Shown here: piece by piece, positions 9,037 through 17,469 of the stretch
Layout of the letters: each line of letters begins with the position of its first letter
How positions within the stretch are numbered: position 1 is the first letter of the stretch
Assembly (NCBI GenBank): GCA_958428365.1
Contig: CAUAFT010000002.1
Coordinates: forward strand, 192,723-256,722
Direction of reading: 5' to 3'
DNA: 64,000 nt
Origin: an uncultured Lachnospiraceae bacterium
Lineage (GTDB): Bacteria; Bacillota; Clostridia; Lachnospirales; Lachnospiraceae
Program-made: the position numbers and the translations under genes
The notes under the pieces: generated by a model
The model's database searches: none
What the model was told of the DNA's origin: nothing
Seen by the model: the letters and a program-made list of their open reading frames with translations, nothing else

Positions 9037-9528
9037 CTACGCACAATGCAATACTGCCTCTCCATTTTTCCGGGACGCCTGTACATCGATAACTCTCTGA
9101 TTGCTGCTTCCCCTCCAATGGATCTGCGGATCCGCCTGCGCTGCGACGAACTCTCCATCCACCAGAACGTCAATGTACTTCATGATCTCCAGCTCTTTTA
9201 CACTCTCCCAGAGAAATCCCGTATACATCCAGATGGTCTTATCCGGGAACTTCTCCCTCACTTCTTTTACCAGCTTTAACATATCTTCCCGGTTGCCTGC
9301 ATATAGGGGATCTCCCCCACTTAGGGTCAGTCCCGATATATAATCCCGTCCAAGCACTTCAAATAATTCTTCTTTCGCCTCTTCGTCAAACAAAAGCCCT
9401 CCGTTCGGATCCCAGGTGATGGGATTGTGACACTCCTTACAGCAGTGGTCACAACCCGACACCCAGAGCACCGTACGCAGGCCGTCTCCGTTCAGCATAT
9501 CGTCCTTTGTGATATTATGATAACGCAT
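9037..9528 (-). CDS. nrdG: Anaerobic ribonucleoside-triphosphate reductase activating protein
   Basis: Radical SAM enzyme that installs the glycyl radical on NrdD. 163 residues from ATG 9528, which follows GGAG at a good distance; an in-frame extension upstream lies inside nrdD and is not needed. The [4Fe-4S] motif CxxxCxxC is seen as CDHCCKEC near residues 26-33, followed by the SAM-binding LSGGDPL. It starts 8 bases after the nrdD stop, as usual in nrdDG operons. Confidence 0.95.
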   Translation of the reverse strand: MRYHNITKDDMLNGDGLRTVLWVSGCDHCCKECHNPITWDPNGGLLFDEEAKEELFEVLGRDYISGLTLSGGDPLYAGNREDMLKLVKEVREKFPDKTIWMYTGFLWESVKELEIMKYIDVLVDGEFVAAQADPQIHWRGSSNQRVIDVQASRKNGEAVLHCA

Positions 9529-9536
9529 TCTATCTC

Positions 9537-11657
9537 CTACATACTCTTTCTTTCTGCTATTTCTGCCATCTTGGCGTCGTTGAGTCTTGTGTCTCCCTTG
9601 ACTCTGGAATAAGATAAGTACCCGTTCATCCGCTCGATCTTGGTCAGATTGCGGCTGCCGCATTTCGGGCATACATCCATCTCCAATTCCTGGTGACCAC
9701 AGTCGTCACAGTAGGCAAGGGACAGATTCACTCCCTCGTAAAATCCCATATCCATGGCGCGGCGCACTAAGGTCTTGACCGCCTCCGTATTGTAGTTGAT
9801 GGGATATTTTACATACTGGATCTTTCCGCCGTTGCTCAGCTCCCAGAAACGGTACTCCAGATCCTGCTTCTGGATCGGCGTGATATCCTCCGTGACATGG
9901 CAGTGGAAACCGTTGCTGACATATTCCCTGTCAGAAACATTTTCAATGATCCCATACTTTTTGCGGAACTGCTTCACCTGAAGGCCGCAGAGGTTCTCCG
10001 CCGGAGTCGCATAGATGGCATAGAGATTACCGTCCGCCTCCTTAAATTCCGTTACCTTTTTATTGATATATTCCAGTACCTCGATGGCAAACTGACCATC
10101 CTCCACCAGAGATTTTCCATTGTAAAGCTGCTGTAATTCATTGAAGGCGGTGATTCCAAAGGAAGCCGTCGCCGTCTTCAACAGCGGTTTGATCTTATCG
10201 TTATAATTCAGATTGCCGCCGTAAAAACCTCCCTCGCAGTAAGCCAGAGGGTTTGTGGAGGCGCGCATCTCACCTAAATACGCATAGGTACGGATATGGA
10301 TCTGCCGGATCAATTCCAGATAATAGTCCAATACCTCATAGAAATCTCTGCTCTCATGTCTCGCCTTCGCCAGGATCATCGGCAGATGGAGGCTGACCAC
10401 GCCGATGTTAAAACGTCCCACGAACCGCGGTCTGTCGTTTTCATCCTTCGGATACATGCCTCCCTCGATATACCAAGGGGATAAAAAGGCACGGCATCCC
10501 ATGGGGCTGATGATCTCGCCATACTGCTTGTACATGGAGGCGATATAGCCCTTTCCGGTGAGGCTCAGCCAATCCGGATACATGGTATGTCTGGAACATT
10601 CAATTCCCGCTTCAAAAACGTCCTCCAGTTCCTTTCCCGGACCGTGGAGGTTCTCATCATATAAGAATACCAGTTTTGGGAATAAGACCGGTTTTTTGCA
10701 GCCCTGCTTTCCCTGTCCCTTCTGGCGGACGTTCAGCATGGCAATGGAGCACATTTTTTCAAACCGCTTCGTTCCCGTTCCAAAGGTCATGGTGATGAAC
10801 GGATAGTCACCGCGGCTGGAGGATACGGAGTTGAACTTGTACTCCCATCCCTGGACGCCCTGCTCAAAATCTCTTTTGATATCCTTGATGGTCTCCTCCT
10901 CGGCACGCTCCTCGTTCAATCCCAGATCCGTGTATTTTTTCATGTATTTTCGATAAGATTTCTGGGCATAAGGCTCTAAGATCTTCTCCACGCTTGGCAC
11001 CGTAAATCCACCGTACTGCTGACTGGCGGCGCTCAGTACGATATCTCCGATCACGTCAAACGCCACATCCAGAGTCTTTGGCTCGTTGTACCAGAGATTT
11101 CCCATCTCAAAACCGCCTCTTAAAACATTCTCCACATCAAAGAGACAACAGTTCATGGTATCCCGTCTCGCCGACATATCGTGTACATAGATATAACCGT
11201 CGCGGCATGCCTGAATCTCCTCCGTGGTCATGAAGAATTTTTTGTAGAGTTCCTTGTTCAGCTCATTGAAGATCAGGCTCCGCTTCGTAGACACCAGGGC
11301 GCTGTCCGTATTGGAATTTTCCTTATCTCCGATATACATGATGGACTGGCTCTTTTTATAGACCTCGTCTAACATCTGTACGAAATCCTGCTTGTAGTTC
11401 CGGTAATCCCGATAGCTCTTCGCAACAATGGGATTGACACGCTCCAGCGCCCCCTCCACGATATTGTGCATCGTGGCGATGGGCACCTCCGTAATCTGCA
11501 TCTCCTTTACCTTATCCTCCACAAACTGGCAGATAAAATTCAATTCTTCTTCCGTAAACGTGATCAGGGCGCGGTAGGCAGATTTATTGACTGCAACTAC
11601 CACCTTCTGTACGTTGAAATCCTCTTTTGTTCCGTCTTTTTTGACTACTTTGATCAT
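9537..11657 (-). CDS. nrdD: Anaerobic (class III) ribonucleoside-triphosphate reductase
   Basis: Makes dNTPs from NTPs under anoxic conditions. About 706 residues: an N-terminal ATP-cone (MIKVVKKDGTKEDFNVQKVV), the catalytic barrel, a C-terminal zinc site (CDDCGHQELEMDVCPKCG) and the glycyl-radical segment ERMNGYLSYSR with the radical Gly close to the C-terminus. Three in-frame starts lie within 21 bases. I chose ATG 11657 because GGAAGG lies 9 bases upstream; the earlier ATGs abut or precede that site. It is regulated by the predicted NrdR boxes at 11711-11767. Confidence 0.93.
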   Translation of the reverse strand: MIKVVKKDGTKEDFNVQKVVVAVNKSAYRALITFTEEELNFICQFVEDKVKEMQITEVPIATMHNIVEGALERVNPIVAKSYRDYRNYKQDFVQMLDEVYKKSQSIMYIGDKENSNTDSALVSTKRSLIFNELNKELYKKFFMTTEEIQACRDGYIYVHDMSARRDTMNCCLFDVENVLRGGFEMGNLWYNEPKTLDVAFDVIGDIVLSAASQQYGGFTVPSVEKILEPYAQKSYRKYMKKYTDLGLNEERAEEETIKDIKRDFEQGVQGWEYKFNSVSSSRGDYPFITMTFGTGTKRFEKMCSIAMLNVRQKGQGKQGCKKPVLFPKLVFLYDENLHGPGKELEDVFEAGIECSRHTMYPDWLSLTGKGYIASMYKQYGEIISPMGCRAFLSPWYIEGGMYPKDENDRPRFVGRFNIGVVSLHLPMILAKARHESRDFYEVLDYYLELIRQIHIRTYAYLGEMRASTNPLAYCEGGFYGGNLNYNDKIKPLLKTATASFGITAFNELQQLYNGKSLVEDGQFAIEVLEYINKKVTEFKEADGNLYAIYATPAENLCGLQVKQFRKKYGIIENVSDREYVSNGFHCHVTEDITPIQKQDLEYRFWELSNGGKIQYVKYPINYNTEAVKTLVRRAMDMGFYEGVNLSLAYCDDCGHQELEMDVCPKCGSRNLTKIERMNGYLSYSRVKGDTRLNDAKMAEIAERKSM

Positions 11658-11703
11658 CTTACTCATCCTTCCACACACGCGTTTATGTCGACTAAAACGT
11701 CAT

Positions 11704-11731
11704 ATTATGTTACCTATATTTTGTATGTAAA
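11704..11731 (-). promoter_or_regulatory. Promoter of nrdD-nrdG
   Basis: Minus-strand TTTACA (11731-11726), 16-bp spacer and CATAAT (11709-11704). The spacer is almost entirely occupied by an NrdR box, as expected for repression. Confidence 0.6.
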
Positions 11732-11767
11732 GTTACATTTTTTGATTTTCAACACCATATCTTGTGT
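11711..11767. promoter_or_regulatory. Tandem NrdR boxes
   Basis: Two 16-bp sites resemble the NrdR consensus (aCaCwATATaTwGtgt): TACCTATATTTTGTAT at 11711-11726 and ACACCATATCTTGTGT at 11752-11767. Their start-to-start distance is 41 bp, about four helical turns, which is one of the spacings known for paired NrdR boxes. The first overlaps the nrdD promoter. No nrdR gene is in this window. Confidence 0.75.
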
Positions 11768-11948
11768 GAGTACTATCCTATCATTTCTCCCTGGCGAAGT
11801 CAACCGCCAATCTCACTTTCTACTTTTTTAAAATTTTCTTTATAAATTCTTTATAGTGAAGTCAAATATCTGTCATATTTTCCAACTATTCTATAAGTGT
11901 CATCAAAAAGATTAACAAATAGTTTTTCATTTTCTCATTACCCTAATC

Positions 11949-11978
11949 AGAGGGTGCCCGCAATGCGAGGCACCCTCT
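11949..11978. other. Strong hairpin downstream of plsY
   Basis: A 10-bp stem AGAGGGTGCC / GGCACCCTCT is extended by CGC/GCG with one bulge. It lies 14 bases past the plsY stop. Neither strand has a convincing U-run directly after it, so it may act as a Rho-blocking or mRNA-stabilising hairpin rather than a classic terminator. Confidence 0.5.
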
Positions 11979-11992
11979 CTCCTTTTGTCCTT

Positions 11993-12634
11993 CTATTTAT
12001 GTAATTGCAGCTTATTCTCCGTACCGCTCAAAAGTCTCTTGATATTTGCCCTGTGTCTGTAAATGGCAAGGGCGGTCATGATCCCTCCCAGAATATAGAT
12101 CTCCGGCAGATAACGGCTCTCTATCGGCAGATATCCCATCTGCCCCATCACCACCAACTGGATAAAAAAGGCGCTGACCAGCAGGATGGAACCCAGCGAC
12201 ACATAGCGGGTCAGCAAAACCGCCACCAGAAAGATTCCGATACAGATCGGAGCGATCTGCCAGTGAAAGGCAAGGATGACTCCCGTGGTACAGGCAATCC
12301 CCTTCCCCCCTTTGAACTTCATATAAAAAGGATAATTATGTCCCAGGACAGCCCCCAGACCTGCATACAGCTCCAACAGACGGATCGTGTCCGGATACGA
12401 ATCATGAAAGATCAGCCAGGCGATAAACATGGCGAGGATCGCCTTGCCGCAGTCTCCCGTAAAGGTGATGGCTCCCGCCTTCCATCCCAGGGTACGCAGG
12501 GTATTGGTGGTGCCGGCATTTCCACTGCCGTACTGACGAATATCAATATTCTGAGTCTTTCCATAGATGTAGCCTGTCTGGAACAGCCCCATGGCATAGC
12601 CGATCAGAATACATAAAATTCTGCTCACTACCAT
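11993..12634 (-). CDS. plsY: Glycerol-3-phosphate acyltransferase PlsY
   Basis: Polytopic membrane enzyme that transfers an acyl group from acyl-phosphate to glycerol-3-phosphate, the first step of phospholipid synthesis. 213 residues with about five membrane helices. The PlsY motifs are visible: SGNAGTTNTLR near residue 36, HNYPFYMKFKGGKGIACTTG near residue 98, and a C-terminal HRANIKRLLSGTE. It starts 2 bases after the der stop (GGAAGG before ATG 12634), so the two form an operon; der-plsY adjacency is common in Firmicutes. Confidence 0.95.
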   Translation of the reverse strand: MVVSRILCILIGYAMGLFQTGYIYGKTQNIDIRQYGSGNAGTTNTLRTLGWKAGAITFTGDCGKAILAMFIAWLIFHDSYPDTIRLLELYAGLGAVLGHNYPFYMKFKGGKGIACTTGVILAFHWQIAPICIGIFLVAVLLTRYVSLGSILLVSAFFIQLVVMGQMGYLPIESRYLPEIYILGGIMTALAIYRHRANIKRLLSGTENKLQLHK

Positions 12635-12636
12635 AG

Positions 12637-13959
12637 TTATCCTTCCTTTCTCTCCCGTATGATGAATTTTAAGGAGGTGCCCCGGAATCCAAAGGCATCC
12701 CGGATGCGGTTCTCAATATATCGTGTATAAGAAAAATGCATCAACTGCTTGTCATTGACAAAGATCACAAAAGTCGGCGGCTTTACTGCCACCTGGGTAA
12801 TATAGTAGAGCTTCAGCCGTTTTCCCTTATCGGAAGGCGGCTGCTGCATCGCCACTGCCTCCGTCATGATCTCGTTGAGAACTCCGGTGGCAACCCTCAT
12901 GGTATTATTCTCAATAACAATGTCGATCATCTCAAAGATCCGATGCATTCTCTGTCCCGTTTTTGCTGAGATAAAAATAATCTCCGCATAGGGCATGAAG
13001 CTTAAGATCTGGCGGATCTTTTCCGTATGTTCTTTTACGGTCTTATCGTTCTTCTCAATGGCGTCCCACTTATTGACTGCGATGATGATTCCCTTACCCC
13101 TGTCATGGGCAATTCCCGCAATCTTTGCGTCCTGCTCCGTCACGCCCTCGGTGGCGTCGATGACCAGCATCACCACATCGGCGCGCTCCACTGCCGTCAC
13201 CGCCCGGATGATACTGTAACGCTCGATCTCCTCCTTGATCTTGCTCTTGCGCCGCAGCCCTGCGGTGTCAATAAACACATATTCTCTTCCATCATATTTG
13301 ATATCCGTGTCAATGGCGTCCCTGGTGGTTCCCGCAATATCGGAAACGATCACGCGCTGTTCTCCCAAAAGGCGGTTGATAAGCGAGGATTTTCCAACAT
13401 TTGGTTTTCCCACAATGGCAATTCTCGGCCTCTCGTCCTCTTCCTCCTGTCCGCTGCCCTGTGGAAACTGCCCGATCACCACATCCAGCAGATCTCCGAT
13501 TCCCAATCTGGAAGCCGCAGAAACCGGGATCGGGTCCCCGATTCCCAGATTATAGAACTCATAGACGTCCGGCATGAACTTGTCAAAATTGTCCACCTTA
13601 TTCACCGCCAGTATCACCGGCTTTTTAGAACGTCTCAACATATCCGCCACCTTCGCGTCGGAATCCTGAAGCCCCTGACGCACATCGGTGATAAAGATAA
13701 TGACGTCCGCCGTCTCAATGGCGATTTCCGCCTGCTCCCTCATCTGTGATAAAATAATATCTTTACTATCCGGCTCAATACCGCCGGTGTCAATCAAAGT
13801 AAAAGCCTTATCCAGCCAGTTTACTTCCGCATATATTCTGTCTCTGGTTACTCCCGGAGTGTCCTGCACGATGGAAATCCTCTCTCCCGCCAACACGTTA
13901 AACAGCGTGGATTTTCCAACATTCGGCCGTCCTACGATCGCTACTACCGGCTTACTCAT
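12637..13959 (-). CDS. der: Ribosome biogenesis GTPase Der (EngA)
   Basis: Double GTPase needed for 50S subunit maturation. Two consecutive G domains are seen: GRPNVGKST / DTPG / NKVD in the first 170 residues, then GKPNVGKSS / DTAG / NKWD. A C-terminal KH-like domain follows (YTRYIENRIRDAFGFRGTSL). I chose ATG 13959 (MSKPVVAIVG) because AAGGAG lies 7 bases upstream; the ATG two codons earlier is too close to it. 440 residues is normal. Confidence 0.95.
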   Translation of the reverse strand: MSKPVVAIVGRPNVGKSTLFNVLAGERISIVQDTPGVTRDRIYAEVNWLDKAFTLIDTGGIEPDSKDIILSQMREQAEIAIETADVIIFITDVRQGLQDSDAKVADMLRRSKKPVILAVNKVDNFDKFMPDVYEFYNLGIGDPIPVSAASRLGIGDLLDVVIGQFPQGSGQEEEDERPRIAIVGKPNVGKSSLINRLLGEQRVIVSDIAGTTRDAIDTDIKYDGREYVFIDTAGLRRKSKIKEEIERYSIIRAVTAVERADVVMLVIDATEGVTEQDAKIAGIAHDRGKGIIIAVNKWDAIEKNDKTVKEHTEKIRQILSFMPYAEIIFISAKTGQRMHRIFEMIDIVIENNTMRVATGVLNEIMTEAVAMQQPPSDKGKRLKLYYITQVAVKPPTFVIFVNDKQLMHFSYTRYIENRIRDAFGFRGTSLKFIIRERKEG

Positions 13960-13994
13960 ATGCATTCTCCTTTTCTAACAATATTTATCGCTTG

Positions 13995-14023
13995 ATTTTA
14001 CAATATCCAGGGATTCTTGTAAA
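13995..14023 (-). promoter_or_regulatory. Promoter of der-plsY
   Basis: Minus-strand TTTACA (14023-14018), 17-bp spacer, TAAAAT (14000-13995), 35 bases upstream of der. Confidence 0.6.
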
Positions 14024-14051
14024 GCATTTCTTCTGCTATTTGTCTAGTTTA

Positions 14052-14093
14052 CAATAAAAATCGGGGAATCACAACCCCCGGTTATGATTCCCC
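14052..14093 (-). terminator. Intrinsic terminator of the ytr-like operon
   Basis: Perfect 9-bp stem GGGGAATCA / TGATTCCCC (14063-14071, 14085-14093) with a C/G-rich loop. On the minus strand it is followed by GATTTTTATTG. It lies about 100 bases past the permease stop; that 100-base stretch shows nothing else recognisable. Confidence 0.8.
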
Positions 14094-14195
14094 TGAATCT
14101 ATAAACTACGTGTGCCTCCGCACCGCTGCGAATACACATCCCCATCCAAAGGAGCACATTTTGCTGCGCCGAACACAGCCGCTTGCCACGTCATT

Positions 14196-16082
14196 CTACC
14201 AGAGCAGCTCCGCTTCCCGCCTGGTAATCAGCCTGTGATCTTCATCCAACAGTCCTGTCTCCTCCAGAACTTTTAAAATATTTTCACAGTCTTTGGAAAA
14301 ATAAATGATATTATTGCTGCTGTTCCATCCGCCCTCCGGCTCAACTTTCTTCTTATACCATAGCTCTTCTATATTGGCAAGCCCCTTCGGATTATAATAT
14401 TCAATGTTGAGGGAATTGTCATAGTAATCTTCTTCCTCCTGTAAAAACGGATTCGGCGTCAGGTTTCCTGCTTTCAGATCCTGCTTTACCGCCTCGAAAA
14501 TGCGTTCCACATAGTCGCTTCCCACGCTTACGCTCTCCATACTTTTACTCTGAACATGATACAGATCTATCAGCACGGAGGTGGGTTTGGTGGTCTCATA
14601 ATTGCAGCCAAACAGATACGCCATATCATTTTCATAGGTATCCTGTCTGTCCAGGACCTCATTCAGAACCGAATCCTCATCCTCTAAGTACTTTTTCCCG
14701 GCAGGAATATTGTAATGGCGTTCCAACGTGGTTCCGTCCTTGCAAAAATATTTGATCCCCAGCGACTGCCAGTCTCCATCCTTCTGATAATATGCCTCCT
14801 GAAATTCCTCCTTGGAGTCTAGAACCTGCTTATGGATCTTTCTTACTTCCTCAATTCCAATTTCTTCCGTTTCCTCAGCCGGGAAGTCCAGATACAGGCA
14901 TGCCTTTTCCACCTCGGCAAGCTCCGGGATCTTATCTTCCAGTCCCATCACATCCATCTTCACTCCCAGAATGATCGCTGCCAGGATCACCTGTACTCCC
15001 ATGCACTCTAAAAATCTCTTTTTGGAAAATACACGAAAGCTCTTTTCCACAAACATCTGGGCTATGAAGAAGATGATGATTCCAACACAGACCGCCCCCA
15101 AAAGGATGACCAGCATATGGTTCTTATGCAGGGTATTCTGTACCAGCTCTACGATGAGAGCCACCGCCAAACCGGAGAGAAACAGTGTGGACCCCCAGCG
15201 AAAGACCGGTTTGAGCCAGTTCAGCGTAATAAAATCTCCCACGGTCTCCAGCCGTCTCTTTTTGTAGATCAGGATTCCCAATAACGCCAGCAGGACTCCC
15301 ACCAGGGCATAAACGGCGATCGCCTTTGTGCCCGTCACCATAAGATAAGAAGCCTGGGAACCTTCCTCCCATTCCATCTTGAATCCCGCCATCTGCTCCA
15401 AATAATACAGCGGCGACAGCATACTTCCCTTTCCCAGGATATAGGTGGACTGCATTCCATACGTCAGCTGCATGGTCAGCATTCCCACTACGAACTTCAT
15501 TCCCATATACAGGAAGTTGGCGATTATGAAAAACACAGGAACCACAATGAGCTGTCCCGTCAGCATTCCGATCACCACCGCCATGGAATAGGCAAACAGG
15601 CTCATTCCCAGCTGCATCAGCAGCCAGTAAAGCAGATACTTCACATCGGTGATATCCTTTATCAGACATACAAGGGACGTCAACAGGAATGTAAGGCACT
15701 GCGGAATCACCATGAACACCAGCCCCGAGAGGTAATTCGTCACATAAAGCTGGGTCCGGTTCACCGGCAGGGAATGGATCATATGAATGCTTTTTTGCGA
15801 ATACATATAATAAAAAACTGCCATGGCGCAGATGAGGGCTACTGCAAACACCCAGACCGCATTTCCCGCATCATCCAGCGCATCCGCAAAGGCAAAGAGA
15901 TTGTTGGCTGCCACCTCTTCCGCCTCCGCCGCCTTGAGCCCCGCTGTGCTTGTGACCGACACAAAGATACGGAACGGCATCATAAGAAATAAAAACAGCG
16001 TGTAACCCATCCATATCGGCCAGAAATGAAATATATTTTTCTTAAATATGGTCTTATTAAAAAAGGATGTCCTGGACTGCAT
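14196..16082 (-). CDS. ABC transporter permease (ABC-2 type), YtrA-operon family
   Basis: 628-residue membrane protein. The first ~290 residues hold six or more hydrophobic helices. A further helix pair lies near 300-370, then a soluble, acidic ~240-residue tail with no recognised domain. The start ATG 16082 has AGGAGG 8 bases upstream and overlaps the upstream ATPase gene by 26 bases; an in-frame GTG three codons earlier lies inside that ribosome binding site. With the GntR regulator and ATPase it forms the three-gene export module typical of cell-envelope stress systems. The substrate is not deducible. Confidence 0.82.
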   Translation of the reverse strand: MQSRTSFFNKTIFKKNIFHFWPIWMGYTLFLFLMMPFRIFVSVTSTAGLKAAEAEEVAANNLFAFADALDDAGNAVWVFAVALICAMAVFYYMYSQKSIHMIHSLPVNRTQLYVTNYLSGLVFMVIPQCLTFLLTSLVCLIKDITDVKYLLYWLLMQLGMSLFAYSMAVVIGMLTGQLIVVPVFFIIANFLYMGMKFVVGMLTMQLTYGMQSTYILGKGSMLSPLYYLEQMAGFKMEWEEGSQASYLMVTGTKAIAVYALVGVLLALLGILIYKKRRLETVGDFITLNWLKPVFRWGSTLFLSGLAVALIVELVQNTLHKNHMLVILLGAVCVGIIIFFIAQMFVEKSFRVFSKKRFLECMGVQVILAAIILGVKMDVMGLEDKIPELAEVEKACLYLDFPAEETEEIGIEEVRKIHKQVLDSKEEFQEAYYQKDGDWQSLGIKYFCKDGTTLERHYNIPAGKKYLEDEDSVLNEVLDRQDTYENDMAYLFGCNYETTKPTSVLIDLYHVQSKSMESVSVGSDYVERIFEAVKQDLKAGNLTPNPFLQEEEDYYDNSLNIEYYNPKGLANIEELWYKKKVEPEGGWNSSNNIIYFSKDCENILKVLEETGLLDEDHRLITRREAELLW

Positions 16083-16956
16083 AATCGGCACCTCCTAACT
16101 CATAGATAAAGATTTCCTCAAGACTCAGCGGCAGTACGTCAATGAGCATCGGATTCATTGCCGCTAACTGCTCCTTTGCTTTTTGCGGGTCTCCCTTGAC
16201 GATCATGGTATAGACCCTTCCGGTATTTATCATATGCAATACCTCAAAGCTGTCCGGCAGCTTAGGCATCTCTGACTGAAACGCCACCTGTATCTTGCAG
16301 ACACTTCCCTGCAATTCATTTAGGGATCTCTCCACGATCACCTTTCCCTGATTCATGATCCCCACATGGTCGCACACATCCTCCAGCTCTCTTAAGTTAT
16401 GGGAGGAGACTAACACCGTGGTGCCATGCTCCGTCACGTCCTGTAAGATCAGACTCCAGATCTGTCTTCGCATCACCGGATCCAGTCCGTCCACCGGCTC
16501 ATCCAGGATCAAAATCTCAGGACGGCAGCTGATGGCTAACCAGAATGCCACCTGCTTTTGCATTCCCTTGGACAGCCTGCGGATGCTCCTTTTCGCGTCG
16601 ATCCCCGGAAAAGCGTTTCTTATTTTCTCAAACAATTCTCCGTCAAAGGAGGGATAGATCCCCTCATAGAACCGCTTCATCTCCATGGCGTCCGCCTGCA
16701 TAAAATAAAACAATTCGTCAGGTATGTAGGCTATTTTCTCCTTAATTCCAGGATTTTCATAGACCGATTCGCCCTGGATCAACACCTCCCCCTCATCCTG
16801 TCTGTAGATTCCGGTCAGGTGTCGGATCAATGTGGACTTTCCGGCTCCGTTGGGACCCACCAGTCCGTAGATGGCTCCCTTTTTCACATGAAGATTTGTG
16901 TCGTCCAGCGCGCAAAAGCCATCAAAGGTTTTCTTCAGATGTTGTACCTCTATCAT
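16057..16956 (-). CDS. ABC transporter ATP-binding protein, YtrA-operon family
   Basis: 299-residue ATPase with Walker A GPNGAGKST (about residue 34), a Q-loop region, the signature RLSKGMQKQVAFWLA (note LSKGM instead of LSGGQ, common in this export subfamily), Walker B ILILDEPVDGLDP and H-loop SSHNLRELEDVCDHVG. Start ATG 16956 overlaps the gntR stop by 4 bases. Energises the permease encoded immediately downstream. Confidence 0.92.
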   Translation of the reverse strand: MIEVQHLKKTFDGFCALDDTNLHVKKGAIYGLVGPNGAGKSTLIRHLTGIYRQDEGEVLIQGESVYENPGIKEKIAYIPDELFYFMQADAMEMKRFYEGIYPSFDGELFEKIRNAFPGIDAKRSIRRLSKGMQKQVAFWLAISCRPEILILDEPVDGLDPVMRRQIWSLILQDVTEHGTTVLVSSHNLRELEDVCDHVGIMNQGKVIVERSLNELQGSVCKIQVAFQSEMPKLPDSFEVLHMINTGRVYTMIVKGDPQKAKEQLAAMNPMLIDVLPLSLEEIFIYELGGADYAVQDILF

Positions 16957-17327
16957 CTCATTTCCCTCCTTTTTTCCAATTCATCCAGCCGTCTTACCAG
17001 TTCCTCTCTGGAAACGGACAGATACAGCAGTTCCTCCACGGTCTCGTCAAACTGCGTCCACAGGATCTCCTTCCTGTCCTCGTCCATCTCCACATCGGGT
17101 GAGACGAAGGTTCCCTTTCCCGCCCTGGAATAGAGATAGCCCTCCGCTTCCAGTTCCCGGTATGCCCGCTGGATCGTATTGGGATTGATTGCCAGCGTTC
17201 CGGCAAGCTCCCGGACAGAGGGCAGCTTCTCATCGCTTCCCAATGCACCGCTGATCATCAATCTCTTCAAACCGTCTTTGATCTGTATGTAAATAGGTTT
17301 TGCGTCGCGGTAATTCAAGGTCAACAA
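16953..17327 (-). CDS. GntR-family repressor, YtrA subfamily
   Basis: 124-residue regulator with the winged helix KLPSVRELAGTLAINPNTIQ in its N-terminal half. Only a short C-terminal helical tail of about 40 residues follows, as in YtrA. It heads the operon gntR-ATPase-permease, and its own promoter carries a YtrA-type operator (17351-17375), which implies autorepression. In B. subtilis YtrA responds to certain cell-wall antibiotics; whether this protein does is inference. Confidence 0.88.
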   Translation of the reverse strand: MLTLNYRDAKPIYIQIKDGLKRLMISGALGSDEKLPSVRELAGTLAINPNTIQRAYRELEAEGYLYSRAGKGTFVSPDVEMDEDRKEILWTQFDETVEELLYLSVSREELVRRLDELEKRREMR

Positions 17328-17350
17328 ACGCTCTCCTCCTTCCTGTATGA

Positions 17351-17375
17351 AGTGTACTATTACATTTCACACACT
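17351..17375. promoter_or_regulatory. YtrA-type operator
   Basis: AGTGTA, 13 bases, CACACT. The half-sites and the 13-bp gap match the inverted repeat AGTGTA-N13-TACACT known for YtrA regulators, with one mismatch. It starts directly downstream of the -10 element, where binding would block transcription of the operon. Confidence 0.75.
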
Positions 17376-17404
17376 ATACTAGCACCAGACTCTTTCGGAT
17401 ACAA
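17376..17404 (-). promoter_or_regulatory. Promoter of the YtrA-like operon
   Basis: Minus-strand TTGTAT (17404-17399), 17-bp spacer, TAGTAT (17381-17376), abutting the operator. Confidence 0.55.
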
Positions 17405-17405
17405 G

Positions 17406-17452
17406 AAAAAGAACCTTAGGAAAATCTGAATGTTTTCTTAAGGCTCTTTTTA
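17406..17452 (-). terminator. Intrinsic terminator after pgeF
   Basis: Long imperfect stem AAAAAGA-CCTTA-GAAAA pairing with TTTTC-TTAAGG-TCTTTTT. On the minus strand it ends in a T-rich run. It closes the rplS-pgeF gene cluster and insulates the YtrA-like promoter. Confidence 0.8.
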
Positions 17453-17469
17453 CGCTGCTTTCTATGTTA

